NCBI GenBank assembly: GCA_947652115.1
Contig: OX393568.1
Span: forward strand, 4,913,641 to 4,977,640
Source: Blastomussa wellsi
Taxonomy: Eukaryota > Cnidaria > Anthozoa > Scleractinia > Plerogyridae
DNA length: 64,000 nucleotides
Reading direction: 5' to 3'
The translations under genes and the position numbers were made by a program. Positions 28,082 to 39,165 of this stretch are shown piece after piece (position 1 is the stretch's first letter; each line of letters starts with the position of its first letter). The notes beneath the pieces were generated by a model, which saw only the letters and a program-made list of their open reading frames with translations, was not told the DNA's origin and did not search any database.

Positions 28082-31000
28082 CTACAAAGAGAATGTTGCA
28101 GAGGCTTGAGTAAGGCCTTGACGCCTGAAAAGGAAAAAAAATATATACATCAGATTGGGTGCTATTATCAAATCAAGAAATGGCTGCAAACTGTTCAGCT
28201 TGGGCAACTTGATGCCGAATGAAGCAGCAGCAAGCTTGCAAACAGAGTGCCTAGTGCAGTATAGGGTAAAAAATGGTAATTAATATAAGCAGTGCAAGCC
28301 AGAAAACTAGAATTCCAGAATGTAAATGACTCAGGTGCTCAACATACTGTACAGTGTACACTGTAGTAAGAATTAGGCTGGAGGGGGGGGGGGAGTTCCT
28401 CAACTACATGTATATGGGCTATATAATTTGGTTTTATCAACTGGGTTGATAATGTGAATTGGCCACCGTAAAGAGATCTGAGAGCTGACGTTTCAAGCGT
28501 TAGCCCAAATTATATTGTTATACTTCCCACCGACGCAGCACCACATTTTATTTAGAAACTTAACCTCTCTATATGGGCTATACAGGGACATGCCAGTAGA
28601 TAGGGTGTGGTTTTTGACTCCTCAGTCCCGAACATGTAGGCCCGATTACCAGCCGCTGTTCTGGAACCGGAGCCCACGCTCCTCCCTGAACAGACTGGAC
28701 TCGAGAGAGCGGCAGAAATTGAGCCTTTTCCGAACAGGGTATACGAATGTGTCTTAAAGAGGGTCTGGAGCCGTCCTAGACAGAGAATGGCTAATCAAGA
28801 CTTTCGTTGAGAAATCAGCAACATTGATCAGTGTTTATTTAGCCAGTCACCAGTAGCCTGTGTTACAGCCGGACGTGTCACACAATCCTCGGCGGTTTTG
28901 TCCGTCTGCAACGCAGTCTAGTCATCAGTCAACATGAGATCGTTTTCAGGACTAGATATTAGCGCTATGGTATAAAATATATTTTCCTTTGTCATAAACA
29001 GGGTACAAGTAGGTGTTTGACATTATTTTTGTTACAGCAGCACCCCAATACCTAAACAATACATGGGTCACCCCCCTCTCCCCTCTGGGGAGAATAGAAA
29101 GTCACTGTTAGGAGAAATTTACTTACGCCTCCTTTAAAAATACTTCTGCACTTATTCTGTCCATATCTCCACCAGGAGGATCTCTGTCAAACTTTTTTAC
29201 ACCCAATGTTTCAAGACCTGTCCAAAATATACACATAAGGTTACAATAATAAAGGCCCAATTTACATGGAAAAAGTAAAATCAACCAATCAGCACAGAGC
29301 ATCGTGCGTTATAAGGTTAAGTGTAACCTTATCAACTTACAAATATTAGCAGTTGAAATGTCGCAATTCACATCACACGCGACTACATCATGATGCAAAT
29401 ACAAACCATGATGAATAACAGCAATGTACTCGCTTCCTTAAACCCTTTTTATGACAATTTTGTACTAGCTAGGATCACCCAAGTGCATATGTTTTCAGTT
29501 CACATGTCAAAGGTTGCATTTGGTCCTAGCACAAGGATCAACTTTATTCTGATAGTTAGGATGATCACCAAACGCAACCATTTGCTTGGATGATTGTAGT
29601 ACTAGGATCACCCTCACCTGGACAATAGTACCACTAACCAGGAACACAGAGGTGTCAACTCTAAGAAGGGATGTTGCGGGAGAAAAACAAAATTCTTCTG
29701 GGAATCTGAAAATTTTACCAGGAATCGGGAGACTTGGAAAATTTTCCGGGAAACACAAAGTAATGAACTTAAAATTTCGGGTATTTTGAGATATTTGGGG
29801 GAATTTATCCCAAATATTTGGGACGATATTCCAGATTCTTGGGAGGACTTTTATTTACACACGGTACTGCTAAAACAGCATTTGTTAGAGCTGTCACCCC
29901 CCATCAGAAACAGCGGAGCCTAAGGTGCTATAGTCTGCATCGCAGACGTAATCTAAACCTGGTTATATACGTCTGTGAAGAAGCGCCAAAATCCTTGTTC
30001 TGGACCCCCAACAGACTTAATGAATTACCGGAAGTGCAATTCAAATTGCACTTTAATCTGATTGGCTTACCAATGCCGGTGTGAACTGCCGGGAATTCCT
30101 TCAGCCAACCATAGCAAATCTCAGCTAATTAAACAATGGCTTTTCTTAACAGACCAATCATGGTGCGTACTCAAATCCTGGTACACAAGAACAAGGATTT
30201 CAGCTCTGGTTCACAGACATTAATAACCGGGATTTAAAAATTAAGTCTTAGACGCAGGCTAATGGTGCTGATCCATTTTCAGTCTTATCAGTCAGACCAA
30301 CATTCTCCCCCCAGATGCTGCAATCTTTTTGGTCAGCACTTAAAGAATTGAGCACTACGCAAAAAGTCAAATATTCGGGCCCGAATTCACTCGAATACAA
30401 GTCGGTGCATGTCTCGTATACTGTAATATTCTTACGTATTCTAGGACACCTGATTCGAAATACACCTGGGATGTCAATCCAACCTGTTTTTCTGTATTCA
30501 AATTAAACATTCCAGATGTGCATCACGTACGTATTCAAATTGAATAGTCGCGAATACTCCAGGTGTACTTCCTGTATTGTGTATGCCTTGAACACTCTAG
30601 GATTCTATGGCACCACAATGAAATAATCGAGGCTAGAATATTCAAGAACATTTTCATTTTGCACAGTGGAGATCTCTGACTGCGCTCAGTATGCAATTAT
30701 CAGCCAGTCAGATTTGTGAATCGATCGTGGACATCTGGTGTTGGAGGTGACTATTTCTCAATCCTTGCATAGTGCTGACTACAAGACTTTTGTAAAATGG
30801 AACAAAATTTTCCAATTAAACTGGGCCAACAAGGTGGAAAGGTCCTTTCCATTTTGTGCCCCAGAAGGCTGCATATTATATGAGAGAGCCTACTGAACCG
30901 ATGTACATGTAATTATAAGGCAACTAACCAGTTTATGAAAATGGAATGGTAAGTTTGGATCTGACTGGAATAGCTGGTCAAATGTTCTTGAACAAATATT

Positions 31001-32438
31001 GAGGACGAATCAATTTGCATTCTGCCTGAATTCAACTTTTGGGGTAAAATATGGAATTAAGCACCCCTAATTTATAGTAGGGTGCTACAGAGCTCAATGT
31101 CCATTAGGGGAGATGGTCAAATGAGGGTGCTCATGAATTGAATTTTTCTTGGAGAATTCACCTTGTTTGTACTGTTCATATGTTATGAAGCCTTTGCCGG
31201 TGACATCTAGCATTCCAAACAAGGATCTTACATTGCTGTCATCAAAAATGCACGGGTAGTTTCTTTGTACTGTTCTCGAGTCTTTTAATTTTTCCAGGAA
31301 CTGTTTCATGTATGCTTTTGGATCCTCTGTCAAATGGCACATAAACATTCAAATAAGTAACGGCAAAATAAGGCAAACTTGACATACTGTATTTGTTTTG
31401 TAAAGCGTTCTCCTTATAATAAATGTTCCGAATTGCTGGTTTGCAACCACTCCTGAAAGATTCAAATTACAATAAGCGTGGCGGCCATGTTGGATGACCA
31501 AACAAAAGAGGCTAATCTTTTGTTTGTGTTATCCAACATGGCGTCGATGACATCATGTGCAAACCAATAAGCATGCCGTTAGGGGCAGCGCATCTCCCAG
31601 ACACTTAGATTAATTTCTATCAAAGTGAAAGAATGAAAAAATGACAAGTATATTAAAAGCGTACAGGGACGTCGAACCTGGGTCAAATGCACGACAAGCA
31701 TGTCAAATGGCCTCCAGTGCTTGGCTGCCGGTTAACCAAATTTTTTAAGTATATATCGTGTTAACCTTAATAACAGGCTAACCCTAACCCTAAGATGTAG
31801 GCTAACCGGAGTGCTCAGTAGGCTAACCCAGGGGTTTCAAAACAAGGCGGCGACTGCCGGAGTTCCACCAGCTACTTGACTATTATGCCACCAGCTACTC
31901 TGGTCACAGCAATCAGCTCTTGAACCAAAAGCTAACCTATAACAGCCGCCAACTCTTCCAGTCGATGGCACCTACTTCAAAACATTTCCAAACCCCTGCT
32001 AACCGGAGTGCTTAGTAGGCTAACCAAAGCGCACAGTAGGCTAACCGAAGCTCTACTACTAACTTGTTCCCAGTGCCTTTGGAGCTTGGGAGATGCGCTG
32101 TCCCTAATGGCAAATGACCAATATTAACATTGCAATTTCTGTGGATTTGAATTTTCAAGGCATTAGCATTAGTTAAGTTACCTGTAATGTATATTTGATG
32201 GTACTCATGGCATACAAAATGTGGACCCCCTAACTGGACCCCCATCTAGCTTATTTCAGTTCTGTGTAAAGTCTCGGCGGTTTTAAAAACACCTAAAGAG
32301 AATAATAACAATAAGCGAGTGTTTTCTTTACTATCTACCTGGCCTTTCGTAGATCAACTGTGCCGTTAAGTTTTCAAATAATTCCATTATCTTGTGTTTT
32401 TTCAGATACTCTTGAGCACCGCTTTCCTTGTTCGCCAT
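28082..32438 (-). CDS. EFCAB10: EF-hand calcium-binding domain-containing protein 10-like
   Basis: Four exons: 32339-32438, 31162-31326, 29127-29217 and 28082-28124, phases 1,1,2, all GT-AG, giving 132 aa (human EFCAB10 ~127). The N-terminus MANKESGAQEYLKKHKIMEL is an RIIa/DPY-30-like docking helix and matches the human protein's start. The second part has a degenerate EF-hand around the MLDVTGKGFITYEQYK segment (~residues 75-90), lacking most calcium ligands. The end FLKEARQGLTQA... parallels the vertebrate C-terminus. Such dimerisation/docking proteins are usually ciliary. The gene is head-to-head with the SETMAR-like gene, 169 bp apart. Introns contain a fold-back element, a Penelope-type fragment and a TIR element. 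Confidence 0.85.
28419..28560. mobile_element. Penelope-like element terminal fragment
   Basis: Shares ~100 bases with 37740-37983: the word AATTTGGTTTTATCAACTG, a GAATTGGCCACCGTAAAGAG block, AGCTGACGTTTCAAGCGTTAGCC, and TTCCCACCGACGCAGCACCA. These are features I associate with the repeated ends of Penelope-type retroelements in cnidarians, where GCTGACGTTTC is part of a hammerhead-ribozyme arm. This copy lacks the opposite half and lies in the last intron of the EFCAB10-like gene. Confidence 0.55.
29936..30262. repeat. Fold-back repeat in EFCAB10 intron 2
   Basis: The left arm (GCAGACGTAATCTAAACCTGG ... AAATCCTTGTTCT) and the right arm (the reverse of GCCTGCGTCTAAGACTTAAT ... GAAATCCTTGTTCT) are diverged inverted copies ~75 bases long. 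The centre is non-coding. Probably a non-autonomous DNA element. Confidence 0.55.
31574..32112. mobile_element. Non-autonomous DNA element with ~26-bp TIRs
   Basis: Begins TGCCGTTAGGGGCAGCGCAT and ends with the inverse of TGCCATTAGGGACAGCGCAT. The interior has several TAGGCTAACCGGAGTGCT direct repeats (31797-32050). It lies in intron 1 of the EFCAB10-like gene. Small size and no coding frame make it MITE-like. No clean target duplication was identified. Confidence 0.6.
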
Positions 32439-32607
32439 TTTGATTAGTGAAAGATTGGTGGTGTTTGTTTCCTTAACAACAGCACCTTGTCAGCGGCTTG
32501 CCGCTTCAGTCCCAGTGCTTTCGCATTTAGCACCTTTGAACGCCTGACTGTCTTTGAAAGTGTGTTTCGATGGCTAAGAATTTTTCATCAAACATGCTTT
32601 GGATGAA
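32439..32607. promoter_or_regulatory. Bidirectional promoter region (EFCAB10-like / SETMAR-like)
   Basis: 169 bp separate two divergent start codons (32438 on minus, 32608 on plus). No TATA box is evident. It is more GC-rich than surrounding intergenic DNA (AGCGGCTTGCCGC and similar words), which fits a TATA-less shared promoter. Confidence 0.6.
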
Positions 32608-35600
32608 ATGATAGCAGAAGATATATCACAAGGAAAGGAAAGAGTCAAGGTTCCAGTAGTGAATGAACTCAATGATGAGAGGCCTACTGAATTTGGGGTA
32701 ATATTTTGCATGTTGTCGCGGATGAATTCTCGTGAGTTCATTCACAGAATACTCCCAGGAAAACGTAAGCTTATAAAGCTTACATGCATGTACATTTGTT
32801 AACGTATTAACAACCTCTCCCCGTATTTTTTCTACTTGCATATATTCATGAGGAAGGTTTCGGGCGTCTAAATAATTCTGTGTGATATTGATATTATATT
32901 GATGTCACATCTGCCTACTCTTTGAGTTAATTTTGGGGGCTACTTTAAAACATTTTTAAATCCTTGCATGTAGTTTTCGTAAAATTATCAATATAATATA
33001 ATGTATATTTTAACATGACATACTTTTAGGTTTGACTGTAGAAGTGATTCAGATTTGCTTTCTTTGCAGTACACACCAGTCTGCATTGGAGGCCCAAACG
33101 TTAGTGATTCATTTAATTCCCCATTCTATCCTGGCTGTGGCTGTCTTCAGTTCTCATGTACAACAAATGTCTGCTCTTGCCTAGAAAGATTTGGGCCATT
33201 TTATGATGAAGATGGGCATCTTCAAATCTATGACCAACCAACTGGCAAGTGCAGTTTATTATGGTATCACATGTACGTGTACATGAAGCCTCCTACGCAG
33301 GCGTTATTAGGGGATTGCATTACCACTTGTCCCCACTAACGCCTGCTTAACCGCGACCAACATTCCTTTCCCATTGTCTCTCGCCAGACAAACAAACCAA
33401 TCAGCATTGTCTGTAGGCATTAAAAACGATCGTCATAAAATTTCCCGCGAATCCGTTCTTCGGGATGCCAGTGCTGTTGGATACAATACTCTGGTGTATT
33501 TCGATGGTTGAAACACCAAAATATTATTTATTGTGAAATTATACAAGAGGTAAGCGTGCGAGTCTGTTTCGGTCATAAATTGGAAGGGTTAATATTTTGG
33601 GAAAGATGATCTCTCTCCCATGAACACAACACTGGATCAGAAATATTTATTTTTCAACGCCATAAAATGATACAAAAGGCTGCGCCAACTCGAAAATGCA
33701 AAGCGGAATTAATTTTGAAGTCATCAAAGAGGTCCACATCCGTGGTATTTACAAGCGAACAAATTGAAGGGTAAAATTGGAAAGAGCCAGTCAAGGCGAA
33801 TACAACTTCACAGCGCTGAATCATTCATTCGACAAACTTGCCACAGAAAGATTAAAAACGTCCAGTGCTGCTGGGTTAAAAGGCTGGCTTGAAAATATGT
33901 TCAACTTCTCCTTTCGATAGTTCATTGGCCCTTTGATTTGAGGCCTCCATTTGCATTTAAAATTGGGTTTGAACAACCGACGATTAATGAACGGCGCACA
34001 CACTTGAAATAATATTTTTTACGAACACCAAAATCGCTACACAGTCATTTGGAGTCTGAAACGTGGAAACTTTGACCCATAGGCTAGCTTTTCATTTGAC
34101 TGAACTTCAGTAATTCGTTGCTGGATTGTACGTCTTTTTGCAGAGCTGTGGGGAAAAATATGAAACTGAAAATCAATGAGACTGTCGAACACACTGAAGG
34201 CAAAGCTTGATAACAAACGACTTACCGTAGCCAGTTGATAAATTAAGGAGTAAATAAGTTTCCCTTCGCAAATTCAGAACTTGCTTTCATCTAAAATGAA
34301 TTTACCAAAGAAATCTCTGACTTGGAGCAAAATCAATCATCCCTGGTAGGTTTCATCTCATCGCGTGTCTCGCGGCGGGAGAGGCGTCGTGGGGATTTTA
34401 GTTGGTAAAATCTGATTGGCTAAGCGGCAGTCAAGGTGAAGGTTGGCTTTCCGGATTTTAGTAGGTATTTTAGAGGAGGGATTCATGTACCATTGAGCAA
34501 AATTTCACTCTTCTACGATGAATTCTGATATGCAAACTAGCCGCTCAAAGATGACAAACTTTTGCCGAGAAATACAGCAAAGAAAGTTTCGTAAACATGG
34601 TACTCCTACGGGGAGTGGTTTTCCGGTTTATCGCCTTAATGTACCAATCAGGTTCAATCTTGCGAAACTCGCGGGAAAGTGGTGGTAGATATTATTTCAA
34701 GATCAAAGTATCCTTTGCCGACAATTCTGAGGCAGAATTTTATAATGTGGTAATTTCTTGCGGGTTTTGACCGCAATGGGGAAAACACTGAACAATTTCC
34801 GGCCCATTGAGAGAAAAAAGATCACCAAAGAGTACGAGGGCTTCAAAAAAGGCGAACGAAAATCGCGAGCAAGCCGCCAATCGGGAAAGCGTGCTCTCCA
34901 AAATGCGGGAAGCAGGGTACGTATGTAGCACGCATCTATAAAATATTTGTTTGTTATGATTGCTTTTCCTTCTTTTCTGTCCGTGTACTGGTGCATGCAG
35001 TAAGAACCTTCTAATATTCTTGGGTTAAGAGTCATTGGATAGCAGAACCATATTGTTTAGCATATCGGCTCATCAGTATTGTGTTCCTTTATAATAGTAT
35101 GAATTTGCCGCTGTTGTCGTGCGACATTTCAACAGATTCGTCCGATATAGAACGCCTAGAATTCACGATTCCAGAATCCAAACCTTCGCCTGGTTCAATA
35201 GAATTCTTTGACGTTTTTTGTTTTTTTCTGTTTGCGGAAGCCCAGGAAAGTATCTGAATTAGTAGCAATATTTAGTGTTTCGTTCGGTCATTGTGACAAT
35301 TTGTCGCTTTCCGCCAGCATTTCTATGTTTCGCAAAAATTCCCTGGTTACTTTTTACGGTACCACCGATCAGCCTTTGGAACACAAGGACTTTTTTTTCG
35401 CTTTTTTCTGTTCTTTTCTCTCTCCATCCAAAAACTCCAGCCAAAACTGTACTTCAACGACAGAAGTTAGCGATGCGAGCAAAGGAAATTCCCTCTGTTG
35501 GAAGCCAATTTCCCACATTTGATCTAGCAGTGTTGACAGCTCGACACCTTTAAAGTGTGACGTAATGAGTCACGCACAAAAGGAAATTTGCAATAACTCC

Positions 35601-37145
35601 GGAGTGAAAAAATATTTTGGATTTCTGTTTTTTGTAAAAGAAAGAAAAATACGCACAGTCTATGGACAATAAAAATCACAATTTTGAACAAATTTGACCT
35701 GTGAACCTGTTCAGTATCCTTAAGCAGACGTTAGTGGGGACAAGTGTAACACAATCCCCTAATAACGCCTGCGTAGGAGGCTAATGTACATGTTGATTAA
35801 GGTAAAGCGATGAGGGTTCTGTGGTCTCTCTCCCTTTGTCTGGGAAACTTAAAACCTGTAATTTGAAGCTTTACCGTAATTTTTTGTCACAAATGGGCCT
35901 AAATCACACGGTGGTCGTGTTTAGTCCTGAGGGAGTGAAAACTTTTGTTTTGCCACGCCGAAACTAATTCATGTAGGTGTGTTCCTTTTGGATGACAACA
36001 ATCAAGTTCAAAGATCCAAGATCAGTCGGATCATGGTGCATCAACAAAACCGATGAATTCCTTTCTGGGTAAAGATGCACCATCTACTGATTGATCTTGT
36101 ATTATTGATCCGGTAGTGCATCTTCCCAAAGGAACACACCCTTAGTTGACTGATTCTATTTTTTATTTTTTTTATTTATTTTTTATTTGCCACACTAATT
36201 ACAAAAATATAGGAAAAGAAGAGAAAAAAAAAAAAAAGAAGTGGCGAGGAGACCTAACAGAAACTATAGGAGCTTATGAGAGGTTAGGCCTCCTCGAACT
36301 ATGAGCTAGAGCTATTTCACATTAATAGAAGAAAAGAAGGCGAAAAGTCGAAGATGGAAAGATTTATAAACTGTTTTCATACTTACTCAATAATTTAATC
36401 TTCAGTTTTTTTTTAAAAGAGGAGAGGGATTGAGAGTTGATGATCTTGTTGTCAAGTGAATTAAAAAACTTAGGCCCTTGAAAAAATATGACTGAATATG
36501 TACCATAATACCACACTCTCTGTTGTAGATTATTGCCAACCAGTGTTTGAATGTAACACTCATTGTGCTTGCCCAGGATCATGTCCAAACAGGGTGGTGC
36601 AAAACGGACAACATTTTCGACTTCAGGTATTCAAAACTAAACATAAAGGATGGGGGTTAAGGACTCTTGAAAACATTAGGAAATTTACCTTTGTGTGTGA
36701 ATATGCTGGTGAACTCATTTCAATCCGAGAATCCAAAAGGCGTGCACAGGAATTGACTCATGAGACTGGGAACTATCTCATAGTTCTCAGGGAACACAGT
36801 TCCAAAGACCAGGTCTTGAGAACCCACGTAGATGCTCGCTTCCATGGAAATGCATCAAGATTTATAAATCACTCATGCAACCCTAATCTTGTTATGGTGC
36901 CAGTGAGAGTGGACTCCATTGTTCCTAGACTGGCCCTTTTTGCAGCTAGAAACATTGACATTGGTGAAGAACTATCGTTCGATTACTCGGGGCAATTTAC
37001 TGTTTGGCCTTTGAGTGAAACAGATGGGAAACATCCAGGACTGGAGTTTATAGGAGACTTTGGTAAGGAACCGAAAAGTTGTTGCTGTGGCTCCCAGAAT
37101 TGCAAAGGTGTCCTTCCTTTTGAATCTTCGTTGTATTCCTCATAA
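32608..37145 (+). CDS. SETMAR: SETMAR-like histone-lysine N-methyltransferase (SET part only)
   Basis: Three exons: 32608-32697, 33070-33244 and 36529-37145, phases 0 and 1, giving 293 aa. The ATG at 32608 is chosen because an in-frame stop lies at 32575. Exon 2 encodes a pre-SET zinc cluster (PGCGC...CSCLERFG). Exon 3 completes it (FECNTHCACPGSCPNRVVQ) and carries the SET domain: KGWGLRTLE, CEYAGE, RFINHSCNPN (residues ~199-208) and ELSFDYSG (~236-242). It ends in a post-SET CCCGSQNC cluster. Similarity to human SETMAR's SET half is high throughout, including the LPFxSSLY ending; the primate mariner transposase half is absent, as expected outside primates. Expected activity is H3K4/K36 methylation. 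Intron 2 uses a GC donor (ACTG|GCAAGT). It contains a 2.5-kb DNA transposon and a LINE remnant that reaches the exon 3 acceptor. Confidence 0.9.
33286..35784. mobile_element. 2.5-kb DNA transposon with ~58-bp TIRs and 8-bp target duplication
   Basis: Ends are AGCCTCCTACGCAGGCGTTA... and its inverse, matching over ~58 bases with few changes. Flanks are TGTACATG at 33278-33285 and 35785-35792, an 8-bp duplication typical of hAT (also P) elements. No transposase frame was found, so the copy is non-autonomous or decayed. It sits in SETMAR-like intron 2, 41 bases after the exon 2 donor. Confidence 0.75.
35975..36143. repeat. Small fold-back MITE (GTGTGTTCCTTT ends)
   Basis: Left TAGGTGTGTTCCTTTTGG and right CCCAAAGGAACACACCCT form imperfect inverted ends ~170 bp apart; interior GATGCACC/GGTGCATC words also pair. 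Non-coding, intron 2 of the SETMAR-like gene. Confidence 0.6.
36160..36522 (-). mobile_element. LINE 3'-end remnant (antisense)
   Basis: The minus strand encodes a terminal reverse-transcriptase-ORF tail (VWYYGTYSVIFFQGPKFFN...SLSSFKKKLKIKLL, stop near 36364) of the kind that ends many non-LTR elements. An A-rich 3' end on that strand follows (T-rich at 36160-36195 as written). The fragment reaches to within a few bases of the exon 3 acceptor of the SETMAR-like gene. Confidence 0.6.
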
Positions 37146-37735
37146 ATTTTTCAGCAAACTCAGCAGGTTCCACCTTGCTGGTCATGCCAGTGCACATGGA
37201 TGGTACTCAACTGGAAAACATAAAGAGCCACTCAGGCCTGTGCTCTGAGGGTGCCCAGGTGCCTCAGGCGACTAACTTTTGCCTTTGGGCGACCAGATAA
37301 ACTTAATGTTTACATATACAGTAAGCTTTAGTGTTGGGCATCATGGATCTCAGTGTTTGGAACCTTCAGGCTCCTTGCAATTTTTCTTAGAGCAGGCATC
37401 CTTGGCCACTTATATGTTAACAGGAGTGTGTTCCACTAACAGCTTCAGCCAAGCTGGATCTTTGCATGGATCATTGCAAGATGTTAGATCTGTTATTCAA
37501 AGGATTTTTAACAGGTCATTGAAGATCTTATTTTTTAATAAGACTATCTACAGGCCACATAGTATAATGAATAGACTAATAACTGGAACTAGGCAAATTC
37601 TGAGTCAGTATTATGAACCAAAAACAGAGACTCCTGCTGTCATAACAAATTCCTGGGCAATTTGAACAGCTGATAAAAATCATAAAAAGATTCATTCGGA
37701 TTTTTTACTAAATACAACTACTGATAAAAGCATAG

Positions 37736-37739
<4 letters not shown>
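37146..37739. other. 3' UTR / downstream region of the SETMAR-like gene
   Basis: No further gene is recognised. Open frames here are short and without family features. Part is likely 3' UTR; no convincing polyadenylation signal was located. Confidence 0.4.
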
Positions 37740-37780
<41 letters not shown>

Positions 37781-37983
37781 GTATAACAATATAATTTGGT
37801 TTTATCAACTGGGTTGATAATGTCAATTGGCCACTGTAAAGAGAATGATTCGAAAGCTGACGTTTCAAGCATTAGCCTTCATCGGAGCAAGTGTTAGCCC
37901 TTCGTCCAACGAAACGTCAGCTTTCGAATCTCTTTACAGTGGCCAATTCACATTATAAACCCAGTAGATAAAACCAAATTATA
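37740..37983. mobile_element. Penelope-like element end with hammerhead-like palindrome
   Basis: Contains TGGTGCTGCGTCGGTGGGAA, then two inverted copies of a ~75-base block (ATAATTTGGTTTTATCAACT ... GAAAGCTGACGTTTC and its reverse). The minus strand of the centre reads GATGAAGGCTAATGCTTGAAACGTC between 16-bp complementary arms, resembling a hammerhead ribozyme core. No reverse transcriptase is present; a solo terminal repeat. Confidence 0.6.
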
Positions 37984-38340
37984 TACTTATAAAGGCAACT
38001 TTTTAAAAAGAAAAATGGGAATTTTCAGTGGCATATCCACACATTGGCCATATTGGCAGGAGATGTAGTGTTCTCACTGCTGTGCCACTCCTCTTAAGGT
38101 ACTTGCCCAGGCAAAAATTGAGGGTTTTTAATTTCTCCAAATTTTTTCTTAACGTGTTCCTTGGACCTCTTATTTTATAAAAATATCGGCTTTGGTTCTG
38201 AAAACGCACGAGGAGACGAGAACGATGAAGCTGAAATTCATGCTTTTACCGGAAGTCAATGGCTTTTCCGTGCCAGGAACTGGGTCGGTTGTTAGGGTCT
38301 TCGGCCCTTGATCTGTTTTTCCAGGTGATATTTCCATCTG

Positions 38341-38767
38341 TGTCCGGGCCGGACATGTAAGCGGCGATGAAGACTCCAACACAATTAAAACACAACGTAT
38401 TTATTCCAAAACCAGCGGCAATTTGCACCTCTCAAATGGGATTAACAGGTCGAAACCTAGCGAAACCTTGCGAAACCTTGAAAAACCTTGAAAAACCTGT
38501 AATAACCTACGGAAGCGAAAATTATGCGACAAATTACTTGAGAAACAAAACGGTGAATTACACAAAGACGTTTACAACTTACCATATGAAAGGGCAACCT
38601 AAAAAGCGAAATTTCACAAGCGGGAAAATCACAAAATGCGTTGGTTTACACGAGCGTTTCTTTTCACAAGCGAATCTTCCACGTGCGAGCAACAAGGCAT
38701 CACGGTATGCTTACGTCATTTAAGAACTGGAACGGACTGGACTACTTGTTGAGGATCAGCCTCAACA
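38341..38767 (-). repeat. 3' LTR of the BEL/Pao element
   Basis: The 427-bp copy downstream of pol. It is identical by eye to 45066-45492, including an open frame in the antisense direction that is therefore only a shadow of the LTR. It contains a short tandem of GAAACCT/GAAAAACCT words at 38450-38500. Confidence 0.93.
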
Positions 38768-38916
38768 TCCCGGGGGGTAGGGCTGAACTGACGATAACTA
38801 AGAAATTTAAACATAGCTTCAGTGTTCAACGTTCAACGGTCCATAATGCGGACTTATTCAATGTTTAGTGTTCAGGAATGTCAATGTTCACAGTGTTCAC
38901 ATCTCCTTTCTCTTTA

Positions 38917-39165
38917 TTATGTCGCTTCCTCAAGAAGGCACAACTTTGTCACGGGCCGAAGAAGTCTTGAACTCTTTGTCCTCACTTCAGCAGTGCGCAC
39001 ATGCAAATCTTCACCCGGGAACACCTTCGTCACACGACCCAACAACCAACGGCACCTAGGCACGGTGTTGTCCACAACAAGAACTAGATCGTTCACTGCC
39101 AAGTTCTGTTTGTTCAGTAGCCACTTGTGGCGTTGCTGCAATGTAGGAACGGTCTCGAATCCATC
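38917..39165 (-). pseudogene. Out-of-frame C-terminal tail of Pol (DUF5641-like)
   Basis: Carries the SH3-like tail seen at the end of BEL/Pao integrases ([44 protein letters not shown]), but in a frame one base off from the pol frame that ends at 39056. A single-base indel near 39155 explains the break. It could be a mutation in the source element or a sequencing error. Confidence 0.8.

Noticed and set aside
30315..30506. 63-aa open frame
   Set aside because: It is in an intron of the EFCAB10-like gene on the opposite strand, without family or splice support.
31775..31795. Telomere-like (TTAGGG)n
   Set aside because: Only two CCCTAA units inside a longer diverged repeat; not an interstitial telomere.
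38367..38723. 118-aa open frame occurring twice (also 45092-45448)
   Set aside because: It lies inside the LTRs, antisense to the element, and is present twice only because the LTRs are identical.
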